Shown: piece by piece, positions 7,357-16,098 of the stretch
Layout: the number at the start of each line of letters is the position of its first letter
How positions within the stretch are numbered: position 1 is the first letter of the stretch
NCBI GenBank assembly: GCA_015075185.1
Contig: JABTUW010000001.1
Location: 1,054,001-1,118,000, forward strand
Source: Anaerolineales bacterium
GTDB lineage: Bacteria; Chloroflexota; Anaerolineae; 4572-78; J111
Length of the DNA stretch: 64,000 nucleotides
Direction of reading: 5' to 3'
Program-made: the position numbers and the translations under genes
Notes under the pieces: generated by a model
The model's database searches: none
The model's input: the letters and a program-made list of their open reading frames with translations, nothing else
What the model was told of the DNA's origin: nothing

Positions 7357-8148
7357 TTAGCGGGAAACCAAGCTAACCCTAAACCACTCCCGCAGCGCCG
7401 CCTCGACTTCCGCCTGGCTGCTCAATTCTCGCTCTGCCCGCTGTCCATTCTGTGAAACGATCAAGCGGCTGTCGCTCAACGTGATCCGGCCCTCCGGCGT
7501 TGCCAGAGAGCAGACCCGCTTTTGGGTAAAGTGCGACTCCGGTGCGCGCTGGTGGTAATAACACATCCCGGCGAAGTCGGCCAGGCGGCGGGGCTGGAGG
7601 GTGAACCGGTACTGCGGCTGCCAGCCGGCCTCCTGAGAAAGTTCCCAGAGAGTCCGGGTTTCATAGACCGCAGAGGTCTTAGAAACCTCTGCGGTCTGGC
7701 CAACACTCAGGCGATAGCTGCCCATTTTTTGCCTCTGTTCCCCCGGCTCGTCCAGCCGCAGCGGCTCGCGGAAACAGTCGCCAAAGCCGACGTCGGCCAG
7801 CCAGCGTTCCTCAAGCCGGACCAGCAGAGTCAGGTGATCAAACTCCGGGCCGAAGCCGCCGCTCTCACGGGCGACGCGGGCCGAGAGCAGGGTCACGTCG
7901 AAGCCCAGTTCGCGCAGCAGGGCGGCAAACAGGCCGTTCAACTCGTAGCAAAAACCACCGCGCCGCCTCTCGACAATTTTGCGGAAAAAGGCCGTCTCGT
8001 CAGGAATGATGGGCCGGCCCAGGGAAATGTCGAGATTTTCAAAAGGAACGGCTAACAGGTGAGCCAGGTGCAACGCTCGCAGTGTCTCGGCAGTGGGTTC
8101 GAGCGGGCCGGTGTAATTGATGCGTTGAAGATAAGCCTGCGTTTTCAT
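7357..8148 (-). CDS. nat: Arylamine N-acetyltransferase (NAT) with repeat-derived insertion
   Basis: A 263-residue protein. The NAT triad is present: Cys at about 67 in RRRGGFCYELN, His at about 105 in EFDHLTLLV, and Asp at about 119 in LADVGFGD. These enzymes transfer acetyl from acetyl-CoA to aromatic amines and hydrazines. PFENLDI near the N-terminus is also typical. A 33-bp palindrome (7665-7697) lies inside the gene and is translated in frame as an 11-residue stretch around AEVSKTSAVYE, between two strands of the C-terminal half. The gene stays open. The start is ATG at 8148; the preceding TTG is less likely. Confidence 0.88.
   Translation of the reverse strand: MKTQAYLQRINYTGPLEPTAETLRALHLAHLLAVPFENLDISLGRPIIPDETAFFRKIVERRRGGFCYELNGLFAALLRELGFDVTLLSARVARESGGFGPEFDHLTLLVRLEERWLADVGFGDCFREPLRLDEPGEQRQKMGSYRLSVGQTAEVSKTSAVYETRTLWELSQEAGWQPQYRFTLQPRRLADFAGMCYYHQRAPESHFTQKRVCSLATPEGRITLSDSRLIVSQNGQRAERELSSQAEVEAALREWFRVSLVSR
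7665..7697. repeat. 33-bp palindromic element, copy 2, inside the NAT gene
   Basis: The arms AGACCGCAGAGGT (7665-7677) and ACCTCTGCGGTCT (7685-7697) are perfect complements. The length is 33 bases, i.e. 11 codons, so the host reading frame is kept. Confidence 0.8.
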
Positions 8149-8159
8149 CAAACAACCAG

Positions 8160-8375
8160 ACAGTTTTCAATCACGAATATCACCAATGGACGAATGGCAC
8201 GAATTCTGGGTGATAATTCGTTACCCTACACCTACCTGAAAGTAGTAAATATAGACAGGACCTTCGGCAAGATTAACAGGATAATTTTCAGTAAAAATCT
8301 TGTAAATCCTGTTAATCCTGTCTAAAAGGCATTCGTCGAATTGGTCTATTCGTGCTATTCGTGATAAGAATCTGA
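8160..8375. repeat. Intergenic inverted-repeat region
   Basis: Outer CACGAAT-rich arms (about 8170-8205 and 8330-8365) and an inner AACAGGAT/ATCCTGTT pair near 8275 and 8310 face each other. A related inner motif occurs at about 13452-13515. No gene is seen. Confidence 0.5.
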
Positions 8376-8381
8376 GTACTA

Positions 8382-9200
8382 TCAGGAAATGCCCTGACTA
8401 ATGGCCTGAATATAACGAGCCACCGAACGGGCGACCGCCGCCTTGGCGTCTGAAGCGAGGACGCGATCAAACCAGATGCCGTAGATACGATCAAAAGCAA
8501 ACGGCTCGACGGCCTGGACGATTCGCTCGACCGTCCGGGCGGGCAGCAGGATGAAATTGGGGTAACTGTACATAAACGTTACGTACCGGGTATCAGGCAC
8601 GACAAAGAGCGTGTCGCCGGCCAGCACGACGCCCCGGCCCTCAGCACCGGCAGCCCAATGCAAAACCGTGCTGCCGGGGAAGTGCCCCCCGCAGTGGATC
8701 AGGGTCAAGCCGCTGCCAAGCGCATAGGTGGGGCTATCCCAAAAGACAATCGCCGGGTCGGGCCGCATGACCCACTCCCGGTTGGCGGCGTGCAGGTAGA
8801 TGGGAATGTGGCCAAAGGCGTGGCTCCACTCGACCATGCTCGAGTAAAAATGGGGGTGCGAGATCGCAATGGCGGAAAGACCGCCCAACGCCTGAATCTG
8901 GTCCACCGTCGTCTCGTCAATCAGCGAGACGCAGTCCCACAGAACATTGCCCTCCGGCGTTTGCACGAGCAAAGCGCGCTCGCCGATAGCGAAAGCAGGC
9001 TCCGTGCCAATGCCGGTCAAGCCCGGCTCCTGCGGCCTGAAAACATTGGCATGCGTTTGGCGCAGGTCGGCCAGGGTCGTCCAGGCCTGGCCGTTGGGAT
9101 TGACATATTGGCGCTCGTCTTCGCAAATGGGACAATGAGGGGGGGGTTCGGGGGTTGCCGCAAATTGGACGCCGCAAGTGGTGCAGATATAGTTAGCCAT
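8382..9200 (-). CDS. MBL-fold protein with N-terminal rubredoxin-like zinc knuckle
   Basis: A 272-residue protein. The N-terminus has CTTCG and HCPIC, a four-cysteine rubredoxin-like knuckle (residues ~5-30). The rest follows an MBL fold: the first metal motif reads SHPHFYSS instead of HxHxDH, HCGGHFPGST and LAGDTL are kept, but the last histidine region reads YGIWF. A canonical two-zinc site is therefore incomplete. The function is unknown; a binding or altered-metal role is possible. GGAGG lies just before the ATG at 9200; an upstream extension is not supported. Confidence 0.72.
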   Translation of the reverse strand: MANYICTTCGVQFAATPEPPPHCPICEDERQYVNPNGQAWTTLADLRQTHANVFRPQEPGLTGIGTEPAFAIGERALLVQTPEGNVLWDCVSLIDETTVDQIQALGGLSAIAISHPHFYSSMVEWSHAFGHIPIYLHAANREWVMRPDPAIVFWDSPTYALGSGLTLIHCGGHFPGSTVLHWAAGAEGRGVVLAGDTLFVVPDTRYVTFMYSYPNFILLPARTVERIVQAVEPFAFDRIYGIWFDRVLASDAKAAVARSVARYIQAISQGIS

Positions 9201-9446
9201 GCTTGATTCCTCCATCTTTCCAAATAACCTGAATTCGAAGTTTTTCGAATTCAGGCAATTAGTTTTGCTCCGATTATAGCAAAAAGAACGGCCTCGCCGC
9301 ATCGGCCATTAATGGGATGCGGTGCGTCAAAAAGGACAGGCAGCGGCTGTTCTTTGGTACAGGCGTCTCAGCGCAGCCCCGCTTAGGCTGTGTAGAAACA
9401 AATCCAGGTGTTACGCAGTTCGAAAGTCCAGGACAAAAATTTTACC

Positions 9447-9525
9447 GCAGACTGCGAAGCGAGCCGAGAACGCAGAGAAATTTTTAAAAACTCAGCGAAC
9501 TCTGCGCCTCTGCGGTGATTTTTTC
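9447..9525. repeat. Dispersed intergenic repeat with ACCGCAGA / TCTGCGGT ends
   Basis: ACCGCAGA at one end and TCTGCGGT at the other bracket an A/T-rich centre with further CTCTGCG copies. A degenerate relative is at 59355-59440. The rest of 9201-9569 shows no gene. Confidence 0.5.
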
Positions 9526-9569
9526 CTCAGTTCAATTCAACTGCGTCAGTCCAAAATTCCTCAACCCCT

Positions 9570-10259
9570 CTACCGTTTGCGCCGGGCCAGCAGGTTAACC
9601 ACCAAAACAACCAGCACTCCGCCGCCAACCCCGCTAAAAGCGACCCCCAACCAAAAGAAGACGTTACTCGCGCTGCGCTGGTCGGAGAAATAAGCGTCAC
9701 GATTGCCGCCGTACAAGAAATCGGCCTTGAAGGCGGAGCCTGTCCCGTCAACCACGACGGTGCCCTGGGCAAACGCCGGGCTGTTGATCTTGAAGCCTTC
9801 GTAGCGGACGGTTTGATCCTTGATTAACTCCTCCGTTGACTGCCAAACAGCCGGAGGGTGGTACAGCGCGTAATCGGCGTTGGCCAGGCGAATCCGGCCA
9901 TCAGCCAGGTCAAGCCAGACAGGTGGGGTGACCCGCTCTTCTTCCGTCCAGACGGCCTCACATTTCGGGGTGGCGGTCCCGCCCTGACTCTCACACCGCT
10001 GGCCCTGGTAGAGCCGGCGCAGGTAAACGACAAAGCCTTCGGTGTGAAGGGGGTTGCGCTCGGCAATTTTACCTTCGATCACGGCCACAGCGCCGGGCGG
10101 CGCCTGGCTCAGTTGGGCTGCGTTGAGCAAGGGCAGAGTAGCGGCCTGCCGGGTTGCCTCAGACAGCCGGGCGCCGGCCACCAGCAGGCCAAGACCAACC
10201 AACAGAAAAATCCCCCCAAATAACCCAAAGAAGAGAACCGTAAATTTTTTACTCGACAT
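9570..10259 (-). CDS. Membrane protein of unknown function with two transmembrane segments
   Basis: A 229-residue protein. One hydrophobic helix lies near the N-terminus (VLFFGLFGGIFLLVGLGLLV) and one at the C-terminus, followed by ARRKR. Between them is a soluble domain of about 150 residues beginning AVIEGKIAERNPLHTEGFVVYLRRL, which faintly recalls the GIDE-type domain found between two membrane helices; I would not assign it on that. Two cysteines (QRCESQ, PKCEA) may pair if the domain is extracellular. The start at 10259 (MSSKKF) is preferred over an upstream one because the extra 50 residues have no coding character. Divergent from the gene at 10484. Confidence 0.62.
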   Translation of the reverse strand: MSSKKFTVLFFGLFGGIFLLVGLGLLVAGARLSEATRQAATLPLLNAAQLSQAPPGAVAVIEGKIAERNPLHTEGFVVYLRRLYQGQRCESQGGTATPKCEAVWTEEERVTPPVWLDLADGRIRLANADYALYHPPAVWQSTEELIKDQTVRYEGFKINSPAFAQGTVVVDGTGSAFKADFLYGGNRDAYFSDQRSASNVFFWLGVAFSGVGGGVLVVLVVNLLARRKR

Positions 10260-10483
10260 ATCTATCTCGCTCCGGCGCAGGCTGAACAAGGAAACTTTAT
10301 TTGACGGTATATTCAAATTAGAGTAAAGTTGAAGCTCCCCTCCCCAGTCGTTACTATTCGTAACAGGGGTTAAAATAGACTTAAAACCTATCCGAAAAGT
10401 CCATTTCAAACCTGGCTGGTCTTGTATAATTGCTAGGTTTTCGGATAGACTTAGCTTGCATCACGAGTGAGCCTAGCCAAAAT

Positions 10484-12247
10484 ATGGGAGCCCACACCGC
10501 CCTAAGCTTTCCCTTTCAGTACACGGTCAGGGATTTTTACAAATCAACTGTTGCCCGCCATCTTCTGTTTTTGATTTTAGCTCTGCTGACCATCACCCTG
10601 GCCGGCTATCATTTTGGGACTTTCGATCAAGCGATCCATATCCCCTTCTTAAAAAAATATGCAGACCCAACTCTCTTTCCTGGTGACAAGTTCTTCGATC
10701 TCCGTTTCTTGCACTACTCTTACTTTTGGTTTTTCTTTGAACCTTTCTACCGGCTTGGTTTTTTGGAAGAGAGCATGTTTCTTACCCACGTGTTCGCCAC
10801 TTACCTCACGTTCTGGGCCTTGTGGGTTTTGAGTTATGATCTTTTTCAGAATCCGGTCACTTCCCTCCTCAGCTTGATTGTCTTCGTCTTTCCCCATCTG
10901 GGCTTTGCGGCATTTTCAATCTTTGAGTTCAGCTTACTTAACCGCACCTTTGTTTTTCCGTTTCTCCTATTCTCCATTGTGCTGTTCCTGCGGCAGCGAT
11001 ATTGGCTGGCCTTCGCCCTGCTGGGGGCGATGTACAATCTGCACGTAATTTCGGTAAACTTTGTCCTGGCCATGCTCTTGCTCGATGGCCTGATTGAGTT
11101 TCGGCGGGTTGGCTGGCTGAACCTTCTCCTGGGGCTGGTTTCATTTATCCTGGCGGCCATGCCCGTATTGATCTGGAAATTCAGCGGCTCCGGGGTAGAC
11201 CTTACCCCCCGGCCGGAGTGGTTTTCCATCATCACCCGGGGTATTTTATACAATATATTTTATATCTTTGCCGGGTACCCCCAGGTTGTGCTGGCCACTC
11301 TGAGCGGCCTGGGCGGGCTGGGTTTGTTGTTTATTGCTCGCCGCTCTGCCCCCCTGCCCCAAACCGACCGGACCATCATGATTTTTATCGGCGGGGCGTT
11401 ACTCATGCTGGGCGTACAAGTTATTGCCACCCACTGGCTGCCAGTCACGATTATTATTCAATCACAAATTACCCGCGCCGGTCTCTTCATCCTGGTCTTT
11501 AGTTATCTGTACTTTACCCATTACCTGGTCCAGTGGTACGAGTCGGGCGGCTTGAGCAAGTTTAACTTCGGCTTGCTGATGAGCATCTGCGCGATTTCGC
11601 CATTTTCTTTTGTGCCCCTCGTCATTTGGGCCATCCAGCGATTGACGCCGTGGACGCGTTGGCAGCCGGTTGCCGCCGCCTCTATTGCTTTGTTAACTCT
11701 ATCTACCGGCAGCGCCGCAGTAGCGCCGGGTTATGAATTCTGGTATCCAGGATACTATATCTCCGGGCACAGGACGGCATGGTACGATGTTCAAATCTGG
11801 GCGCGGAATAATACCCCCAAAGATAGCGTGTTTATCACGCCGCCGCAAATCTGGTGGTGGTACGAGTCTGACTGGCGGGTCTTTTCCGAGCGTTCCACGG
11901 TTGTCACCCTGTCCGAGCTGCTGGAAGCAGCGTTCGCTCCAGACTATATTGACCAGTGGAAACCCCGTTTTGAAGCTCTGGCCCCCGGCGCGTTAGAGCA
12001 GTTCAGGGGTAACTACTTCGAGAATGTTAAGCTCACGGCGCAAGCCTTCTACAGTCTCTCCTCCGGCGATCTGGCCTGCATTGCCGGTCAATACAAAGCC
12101 TCCTATCTTGTCGTCGAGAAGCCGCATTGGCGTAATTTTCCGGTAATGTACGAAAATGAGCAGTATGTAGTCTATGATTTACGGGATCAGGCCCGCGTCT
12201 GCTCGGGTTACAACTCAAGCTCCGCTCTGAATTTCTCAGACAAGTAA
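10484..12247 (+). CDS. Polytopic membrane protein, GT-C/DUF6798-like
   Basis: A 587-residue protein with about ten hydrophobic helices in the first 430 residues and a soluble C-terminal part of about 150 residues. The layout (loop with HYSYFWFFFEPFY, then many helices, then a mixed domain with TPKDSVFITPP) recalls GT-C-like membrane proteins and the DUF6798 family. No catalytic residues can be named. The ATG at 10484 is chosen; a TTG at 10430 would add 18 residues. Alone in its operon, followed by a long palindromic repeat. Confidence 0.6.
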   Translation: MGAHTALSFPFQYTVRDFYKSTVARHLLFLILALLTITLAGYHFGTFDQAIHIPFLKKYADPTLFPGDKFFDLRFLHYSYFWFFFEPFYRLGFLEESMFLTHVFATYLTFWALWVLSYDLFQNPVTSLLSLIVFVFPHLGFAAFSIFEFSLLNRTFVFPFLLFSIVLFLRQRYWLAFALLGAMYNLHVISVNFVLAMLLLDGLIEFRRVGWLNLLLGLVSFILAAMPVLIWKFSGSGVDLTPRPEWFSIITRGILYNIFYIFAGYPQVVLATLSGLGGLGLLFIARRSAPLPQTDRTIMIFIGGALLMLGVQVIATHWLPVTIIIQSQITRAGLFILVFSYLYFTHYLVQWYESGGLSKFNFGLLMSICAISPFSFVPLVIWAIQRLTPWTRWQPVAAASIALLTLSTGSAAVAPGYEFWYPGYYISGHRTAWYDVQIWARNNTPKDSVFITPPQIWWWYESDWRVFSERSTVVTLSELLEAAFAPDYIDQWKPRFEALAPGALEQFRGNYFENVKLTAQAFYSLSSGDLACIAGQYKASYLVVEKPHWRNFPVMYENEQYVVYDLRDQARVCSGYNSSSALNFSDK

Positions 12248-12250
12248 ACA

Positions 12251-12417
12251 ATTAATGTCATTGAGTTAAGGGCAGAGAGCATCCTGAGTAGCGCGGAACG
12301 AAGTGGAGCGTGTATCGAAGGATGCGGGTCGGCGACGACTCCCTGACGGCGCAGCACCCTTCGATACGGTTTCGCTCTGCTCAACCTACTCAGGATGCTG
12401 CTAACTTAATGACATTG
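12251..12417. repeat. Long inverted repeat, 167 bp
   Basis: GCATCCTGAGTAG (12279-12291) and CTACTCAGGATGC (12386-12398) are perfect arms; outer AATGTCATT and AATGACATT arms add to them. A second element with the same CATCCTGAGTAG arms is at 18956-18997. Confidence 0.7.
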
Positions 12418-12464
12418 AGTAAAAAATAATCAATTTGGTCCACAGGTCGAAAGGGCGATACAGC

Positions 12465-13418
12465 ATGGTCATCCTGATAACCGCTTTGTTGTTATTAGCC
12501 GTTTTGATCTTGAATATGCCGCCCCATCCAAAGCGCCTCATTTCCAAGCCGCACCCCGCCCAAAATTACGAAGAAGCGATAAAACGAGTTGAAGCGCTGC
12601 AAAATCTGGATACTCCGGCCGTCAATCCCATCTGCCGCACCCTGCTGCTGACCCATCAGCAAAAGGTTCAAAGAACCCTGGTCCTGCTGCATGGCTACAC
12701 CAACTGCCCACAGCAGTTTCGCCGTCTGGGGACAAAATTTTTTGAGCTGGGCTACAATGTCTTGATTCCGCGGGTACCCCACAATGGGCTAGCCGACCGC
12801 TTAACCCAGGATCAAGCAAAGCTGACGGCGGAGGAGTTAGTCGCTCTTACCGATGAAGCCGTAGATATTGCCCAGGGGTTGGGTGAACACGTGACCGTCG
12901 CCGGGCTATCTATGGGTGGGGTGATGACCGGCTGGGCGGCCCAACAGCGCAGCGATATTGATCAGGCCGTTTTGATTTCGCCGACTTTTGGCCTCTACAT
13001 CGTGCCCGCACCCCTGACTGCGCTGGTAACAAACCTGGCCTTGCTGCTGCCCAATTTTTATCGCTGGTGGCATCCCGATCTCGGAGTTGACGGCCCCCCG
13101 CCCCAGGGATACCCCCGGCTTGCCTCGCGGGGTCTGGCTCAAATTTTGCGGCTCGCCCTGGCCACACAGGCCGCTGCTCGTGCGGCCAAACCCGCCGCCC
13201 CGGCTATCCTGGTAATAACAAATGCCGGCGATACTGCCGTTAACAATAAGCTTACGGCTGACATCGTGCGAAGTTGGCACAACAATGGCGTTGAGAACTT
13301 ACGGAGTTATGAGTTTGAAGCCGCTTTACAGCTTGACCACGATATAATAGATCCGGCCATCCCTGACCAACAAATTGATCTTATCTATCCCATCCTGGTC
13401 GAGCTTATTAACCAGTAA
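12465..13418 (+). CDS. Alpha/beta hydrolase, membrane-anchored
   Basis: A 317-residue protein. A hydrophobic N-terminal helix (ILITALLLLAVLILNM) serves as anchor or signal. Then comes the alpha/beta-hydrolase core: LVLLHGYTNCPQQF with the oxyanion HG motif, VAGLSMGGVMTGW with nucleophile Ser, NAGDTAVN with the likely acid, and LDHDII with the likely His. It resembles carboxylesterase or monoacylglycerol-lipase-like enzymes; the substrate is unknown. ATG at 12465 is preferred to TTG at 12435. Confidence 0.78.
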   Translation: MVILITALLLLAVLILNMPPHPKRLISKPHPAQNYEEAIKRVEALQNLDTPAVNPICRTLLLTHQQKVQRTLVLLHGYTNCPQQFRRLGTKFFELGYNVLIPRVPHNGLADRLTQDQAKLTAEELVALTDEAVDIAQGLGEHVTVAGLSMGGVMTGWAAQQRSDIDQAVLISPTFGLYIVPAPLTALVTNLALLLPNFYRWWHPDLGVDGPPPQGYPRLASRGLAQILRLALATQAAARAAKPAAPAILVITNAGDTAVNNKLTADIVRSWHNNGVENLRSYEFEAALQLDHDIIDPAIPDQQIDLIYPILVELINQ

Positions 13419-13444
13419 TTGACTGTTTAACCAGAGTTCGACGT

Positions 13445-13520
13445 TTTTCCGAAAACAGACAGGATTTACAGGATTAACAAGATTTTTGACCAATTTTTAT
13501 CCTGTAAATCTTGCCGTAGG
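13445..13520. repeat. Short inverted repeat (ACAGGATTTACAGGATT / ATCCTGTAAAT)
   Basis: ACAGGATTTACAGGAT near 13455 and ATCCTGTAAATCTTG near 13499-13513 are complementary, with an A/T-rich loop. Same family as the centre of 8160-8375. Confidence 0.5.
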
Positions 13521-13618
13521 TCCTCTCAAGAAATAAAAAACTCCGAGCTGAGGTTATTTATACCAAGCGAAGAACTTTCATGGGGATGTTGTTTATAAGG
13601 GGGTGCTGATTTTGAGAA

Positions 13619-13654
13619 TCAAAAACCTCGTCCCTCATAGAGACGAGGTTTTTG
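13619..13654 (-). terminator. Terminator of cspA
   Basis: The arms AAAAACCTCGTC (13621-13632) and GACGAGGTTTTT (13642-13653) give a strong stem with a T-run on the minus strand, right after the cspA stop codon. Confidence 0.85.
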
Positions 13655-13659
13655 GATAG

Positions 13660-13869
13660 TTAAATTTTTACCACGTTGCTGGCCTGGGGGCCTTTGGGGC
13701 CTTGTTCCACTGAGAACTCAACCCGGTCGCCCTCGGCAAGATTGCGAAAACCGTCCGATTTAATGGCGGAATAATGCACAAAGACATCAGGCCCCTCTTC
13801 ACGAGTGATGAAGCCGTAGCCTTTGGTGGTGTTAAACCACTTGACGGTGCCGCTGACGCGCTCGCTCAT
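13660..13869 (-). CDS. cspA: Cold-shock protein CspA family
   Basis: A 69-residue single cold-shock domain. [15 protein letters not shown] carries RNP1 (KGYGFI) and DVFVHYSAI carries RNP2, the nucleic-acid-binding motifs of the five-stranded OB fold; the end [11 protein letters not shown] is standard. It acts as an RNA chaperone in the cytoplasm. Length matches the family. The upstream stretch 13870-14030 could be a long leader, as in other cold-shock genes, but I cannot show a structure. Confidence 0.95.
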   Translation of the reverse strand: MSERVSGTVKWFNTTKGYGFITREEGPDVFVHYSAIKSDGFRNLAEGDRVEFSVEQGPKGPQASNVVKI

Positions 13870-14140
13870 TGAGTCTTCCCTCCTTCCCTACAAGTTTCAT
13901 AGGGCAGGACAACTCCCTGTTTTTAACCCGCCAAAAAACGCTCGCGGCGATGTTAAGGGGGCTTCTAAAACGTAGCTGAAACCTGGGACTTGCTGCATCC
14001 TACTACGCCAAATTTAGCATATTGGCGATATTTCGTCAAGTAGAAGATGTTTGGCTCATGAACCGGCTGAGTCATGGCCTGGAAGGTGGGAAGGCCGGAA
14101 GATTGGCAGCCTTCCAATCCCCCAGTCTTCCAAAAATGTG

Positions 14141-15832
14141 TTACTTGAAGATAACGGGCAAATAGGTATCATTCGGCCCACCCCACGATGCTCCCAGGCT
14201 TACTTCGTCCAGATATACGGCGGCCTGGGGTTCGCCGCCTTGAGCCAGGCTGAACTCTACGCTGGCGGGGCCGGTGTAAACTTCGGCCAGGTTCAGCGGC
14301 AGCCAGACCTGCTGCCAATCACTATTGGCGGCGGTGCTGAAGCTGTTGGCCGGGGTGACGCCATCGCTGCCAAAAAGATGCGCGGTGAAGCTATCATTGC
14401 CGTCACCTCCCTCGACCTTGTACCAGAAAGACAAAACGGGCTGATAGCTGTTAGAGATGAGACCGCTTTGGGAGATACTGCTGGTATCGTCCAGGCGCAA
14501 ACTGGCGCTGCCGCTGCGGCGTCCATTGGCCACGGTAGCCGGCGGAGCGCCGCTTACCTGCCATCCCGCCAGATCATTCTCAAAGTCGCCGTTGCCGACG
14601 ACATTATCGGGTGGGCGCAGGGTGAAGGAAAGAAAGGGAGTGCTGGTCAATTGGAGCGAAGCCTGCACAGGCGGTGGAGCGGACCAGCCGCCGACAGCCC
14701 CAACAGTAAAGGTATAATTCCCGGCGCCGCTCAGCCCCAGGCTAAAACTTCCATCGCCGCCCGTGGTCGTCGAAGCGCCGCTGCCGGCTTCGCTGACGGT
14801 GACGCCGCTTACTCCATCACCACGGTTAGTAGTCACTCGTCCGTTAACCAGTGCGCCCAGGGTCACCGTCTGCTCGCGCCAGTCGCCCGGCATGTCTATC
14901 CCGCTTTGATAGCTCTCGTTGATTTGCTGCCAGGTCCGGGCGCGGACAAGGTAAGTGCGGCCTAATTGGCCGGTGAACCCGCCGCTGGTATTGGTACTGT
15001 TCTTGGATTGGATCGTAGTCCAGGTGCTGCTGGCCTGATCGCGATATTGCACCTCGTAACCTTTGAGCGACCAGGCCGGCGCAACGCCGCTGCCCGACCA
15101 GTTTAGAGTAACGGCTGTTCCGTTAATCGCAGCGGCCAGGGTTGTTGCCGGCACCGGGGCGACATGAGCGGCGTCAAAATAAACCATATCCAGGTCAACG
15201 TGGTTGAAGGAGTCATTTTCCGGAGCCTGCACCCGGGCAAATACAGTAATGGTGCTGGCCTGGGCGGTAGCGGCGACATCCATGTAAACCCAGGTTTTAT
15301 CATTGGCGTTGGTACTGCTCCAAATGATATTGCTGCTGGTCGGGTTGGTCCCGCCGGTGGGGTCAATCCCAACCTGCTTGAACATTTTGCCGTCGCTGTC
15401 GGGGTAGCCGGGGCCGCGCCAGTAGGTGACAATGGGCATATCAAAGCCGTAGCCCTGACCGGGCGTCACCCCGCTGATTTGCTGGTAAATGCCCGCGTCA
15501 AACTCGTAGGAGGACCACATATTTTGAGCGCGGTTTCCCTCGATGTGATAATCAATCCCACCAAAGGATAGGGCAAATTGGACGGAACTCATCCAGTGCA
15601 ATTTCTTGGCATTGTTGCTTGCGTCGTATGTTCCGGCGGCAATGTAGAACGGCTGCCAGCCGCTGGCAATCTTTTCAGCCTGGCCATTCCAGGTCCGGCC
15701 GGGGATGTCGAGATAAGGGTCATTGAGACCGCTGTTGGCTAAAATATTGGTGGCCAGGGCGCTCAGAGGCAGGAGCGCCAGAAGCACTGAGAGACTCAGC
15801 CCAAACAGGCAGGTGAATTTAAAGAATTTCAT
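14141..15832 (-). CDS. Secreted multidomain protein (Fn3, carboxypeptidase-regulatory-like, CBM-like)
   Basis: A 563-residue protein with an N-terminal signal peptide (hydrophobic run LSLSVLLALLPLSALA). Domains in order: a beta-rich, carbohydrate-binding-like module (about 30-225) with many aromatic residues; a fibronectin type III module (about 230-330: LNWSGSG, YEVQYRD, YLVRARTW); a carboxypeptidase-regulatory-like module (about 330-405: VNGRVTTNRGDGVSGVTV); and a second CBM-like module (about 412-550, starting NVVGNGDFENDLAGW). The chain ends TYLPVIFK, a tail I recognise from exported Chloroflexota proteins. It has no catalytic domain, so it likely binds surface glycan or matrix. A structured leader lies at 15851-15908. 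Confidence 0.72.
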   Translation of the reverse strand: MKFFKFTCLFGLSLSVLLALLPLSALATNILANSGLNDPYLDIPGRTWNGQAEKIASGWQPFYIAAGTYDASNNAKKLHWMSSVQFALSFGGIDYHIEGNRAQNMWSSYEFDAGIYQQISGVTPGQGYGFDMPIVTYWRGPGYPDSDGKMFKQVGIDPTGGTNPTSSNIIWSSTNANDKTWVYMDVAATAQASTITVFARVQAPENDSFNHVDLDMVYFDAAHVAPVPATTLAAAINGTAVTLNWSGSGVAPAWSLKGYEVQYRDQASSTWTTIQSKNSTNTSGGFTGQLGRTYLVRARTWQQINESYQSGIDMPGDWREQTVTLGALVNGRVTTNRGDGVSGVTVSEAGSGASTTTGGDGSFSLGLSGAGNYTFTVGAVGGWSAPPPVQASLQLTSTPFLSFTLRPPDNVVGNGDFENDLAGWQVSGAPPATVANGRRSGSASLRLDDTSSISQSGLISNSYQPVLSFWYKVEGGDGNDSFTAHLFGSDGVTPANSFSTAANSDWQQVWLPLNLAEVYTGPASVEFSLAQGGEPQAAVYLDEVSLGASWGGPNDTYLPVIFK

Positions 15833-15850
15833 GCAGACTCCTTTAACAAA

Positions 15851-15908
15851 AAACGTCCTCTGTACACCTGGCCTTCTGGTTCTAAAGGCACAAAGACAGA
15901 GGACGTTT
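15851..15908 (-). promoter_or_regulatory. Structured leader of the secreted protein gene
   Basis: AAACGTCCTCTGT (15851-15863) and ACAGAGGACGTTT (15896-15908) form a perfect 13-bp stem enclosing a smaller GCCTT/AAGGC hairpin. On the minus strand a short T-run follows, then the ribosome site AAGGAG. It could be an attenuator or riboswitch-like element; I do not recognise a known class. Confidence 0.5.
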
Positions 15909-16098
15909 AAGGGTGTTCAAAGCAGCTAAACGACCCTATGGGCAGGTGAGAAATTTGAAGAATGAACCGCCAATAGCGGCGCTGCTCAATTTGTTAAGAT
16001 TTTAACAGATTTTGGGGTAATTTCAACCGAGGAAAAAGTCCCAAAGTAGAAGAGAGAGGATAGAAGATAGTGGATAGTGGATAGAAAAACTGCATCTA

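Noticed and set aside
9322..9693. Plus-strand frame in the repeat region before the membrane protein gene
   Set aside because: It is built from dispersed repeat DNA and antisense of the membrane protein gene.
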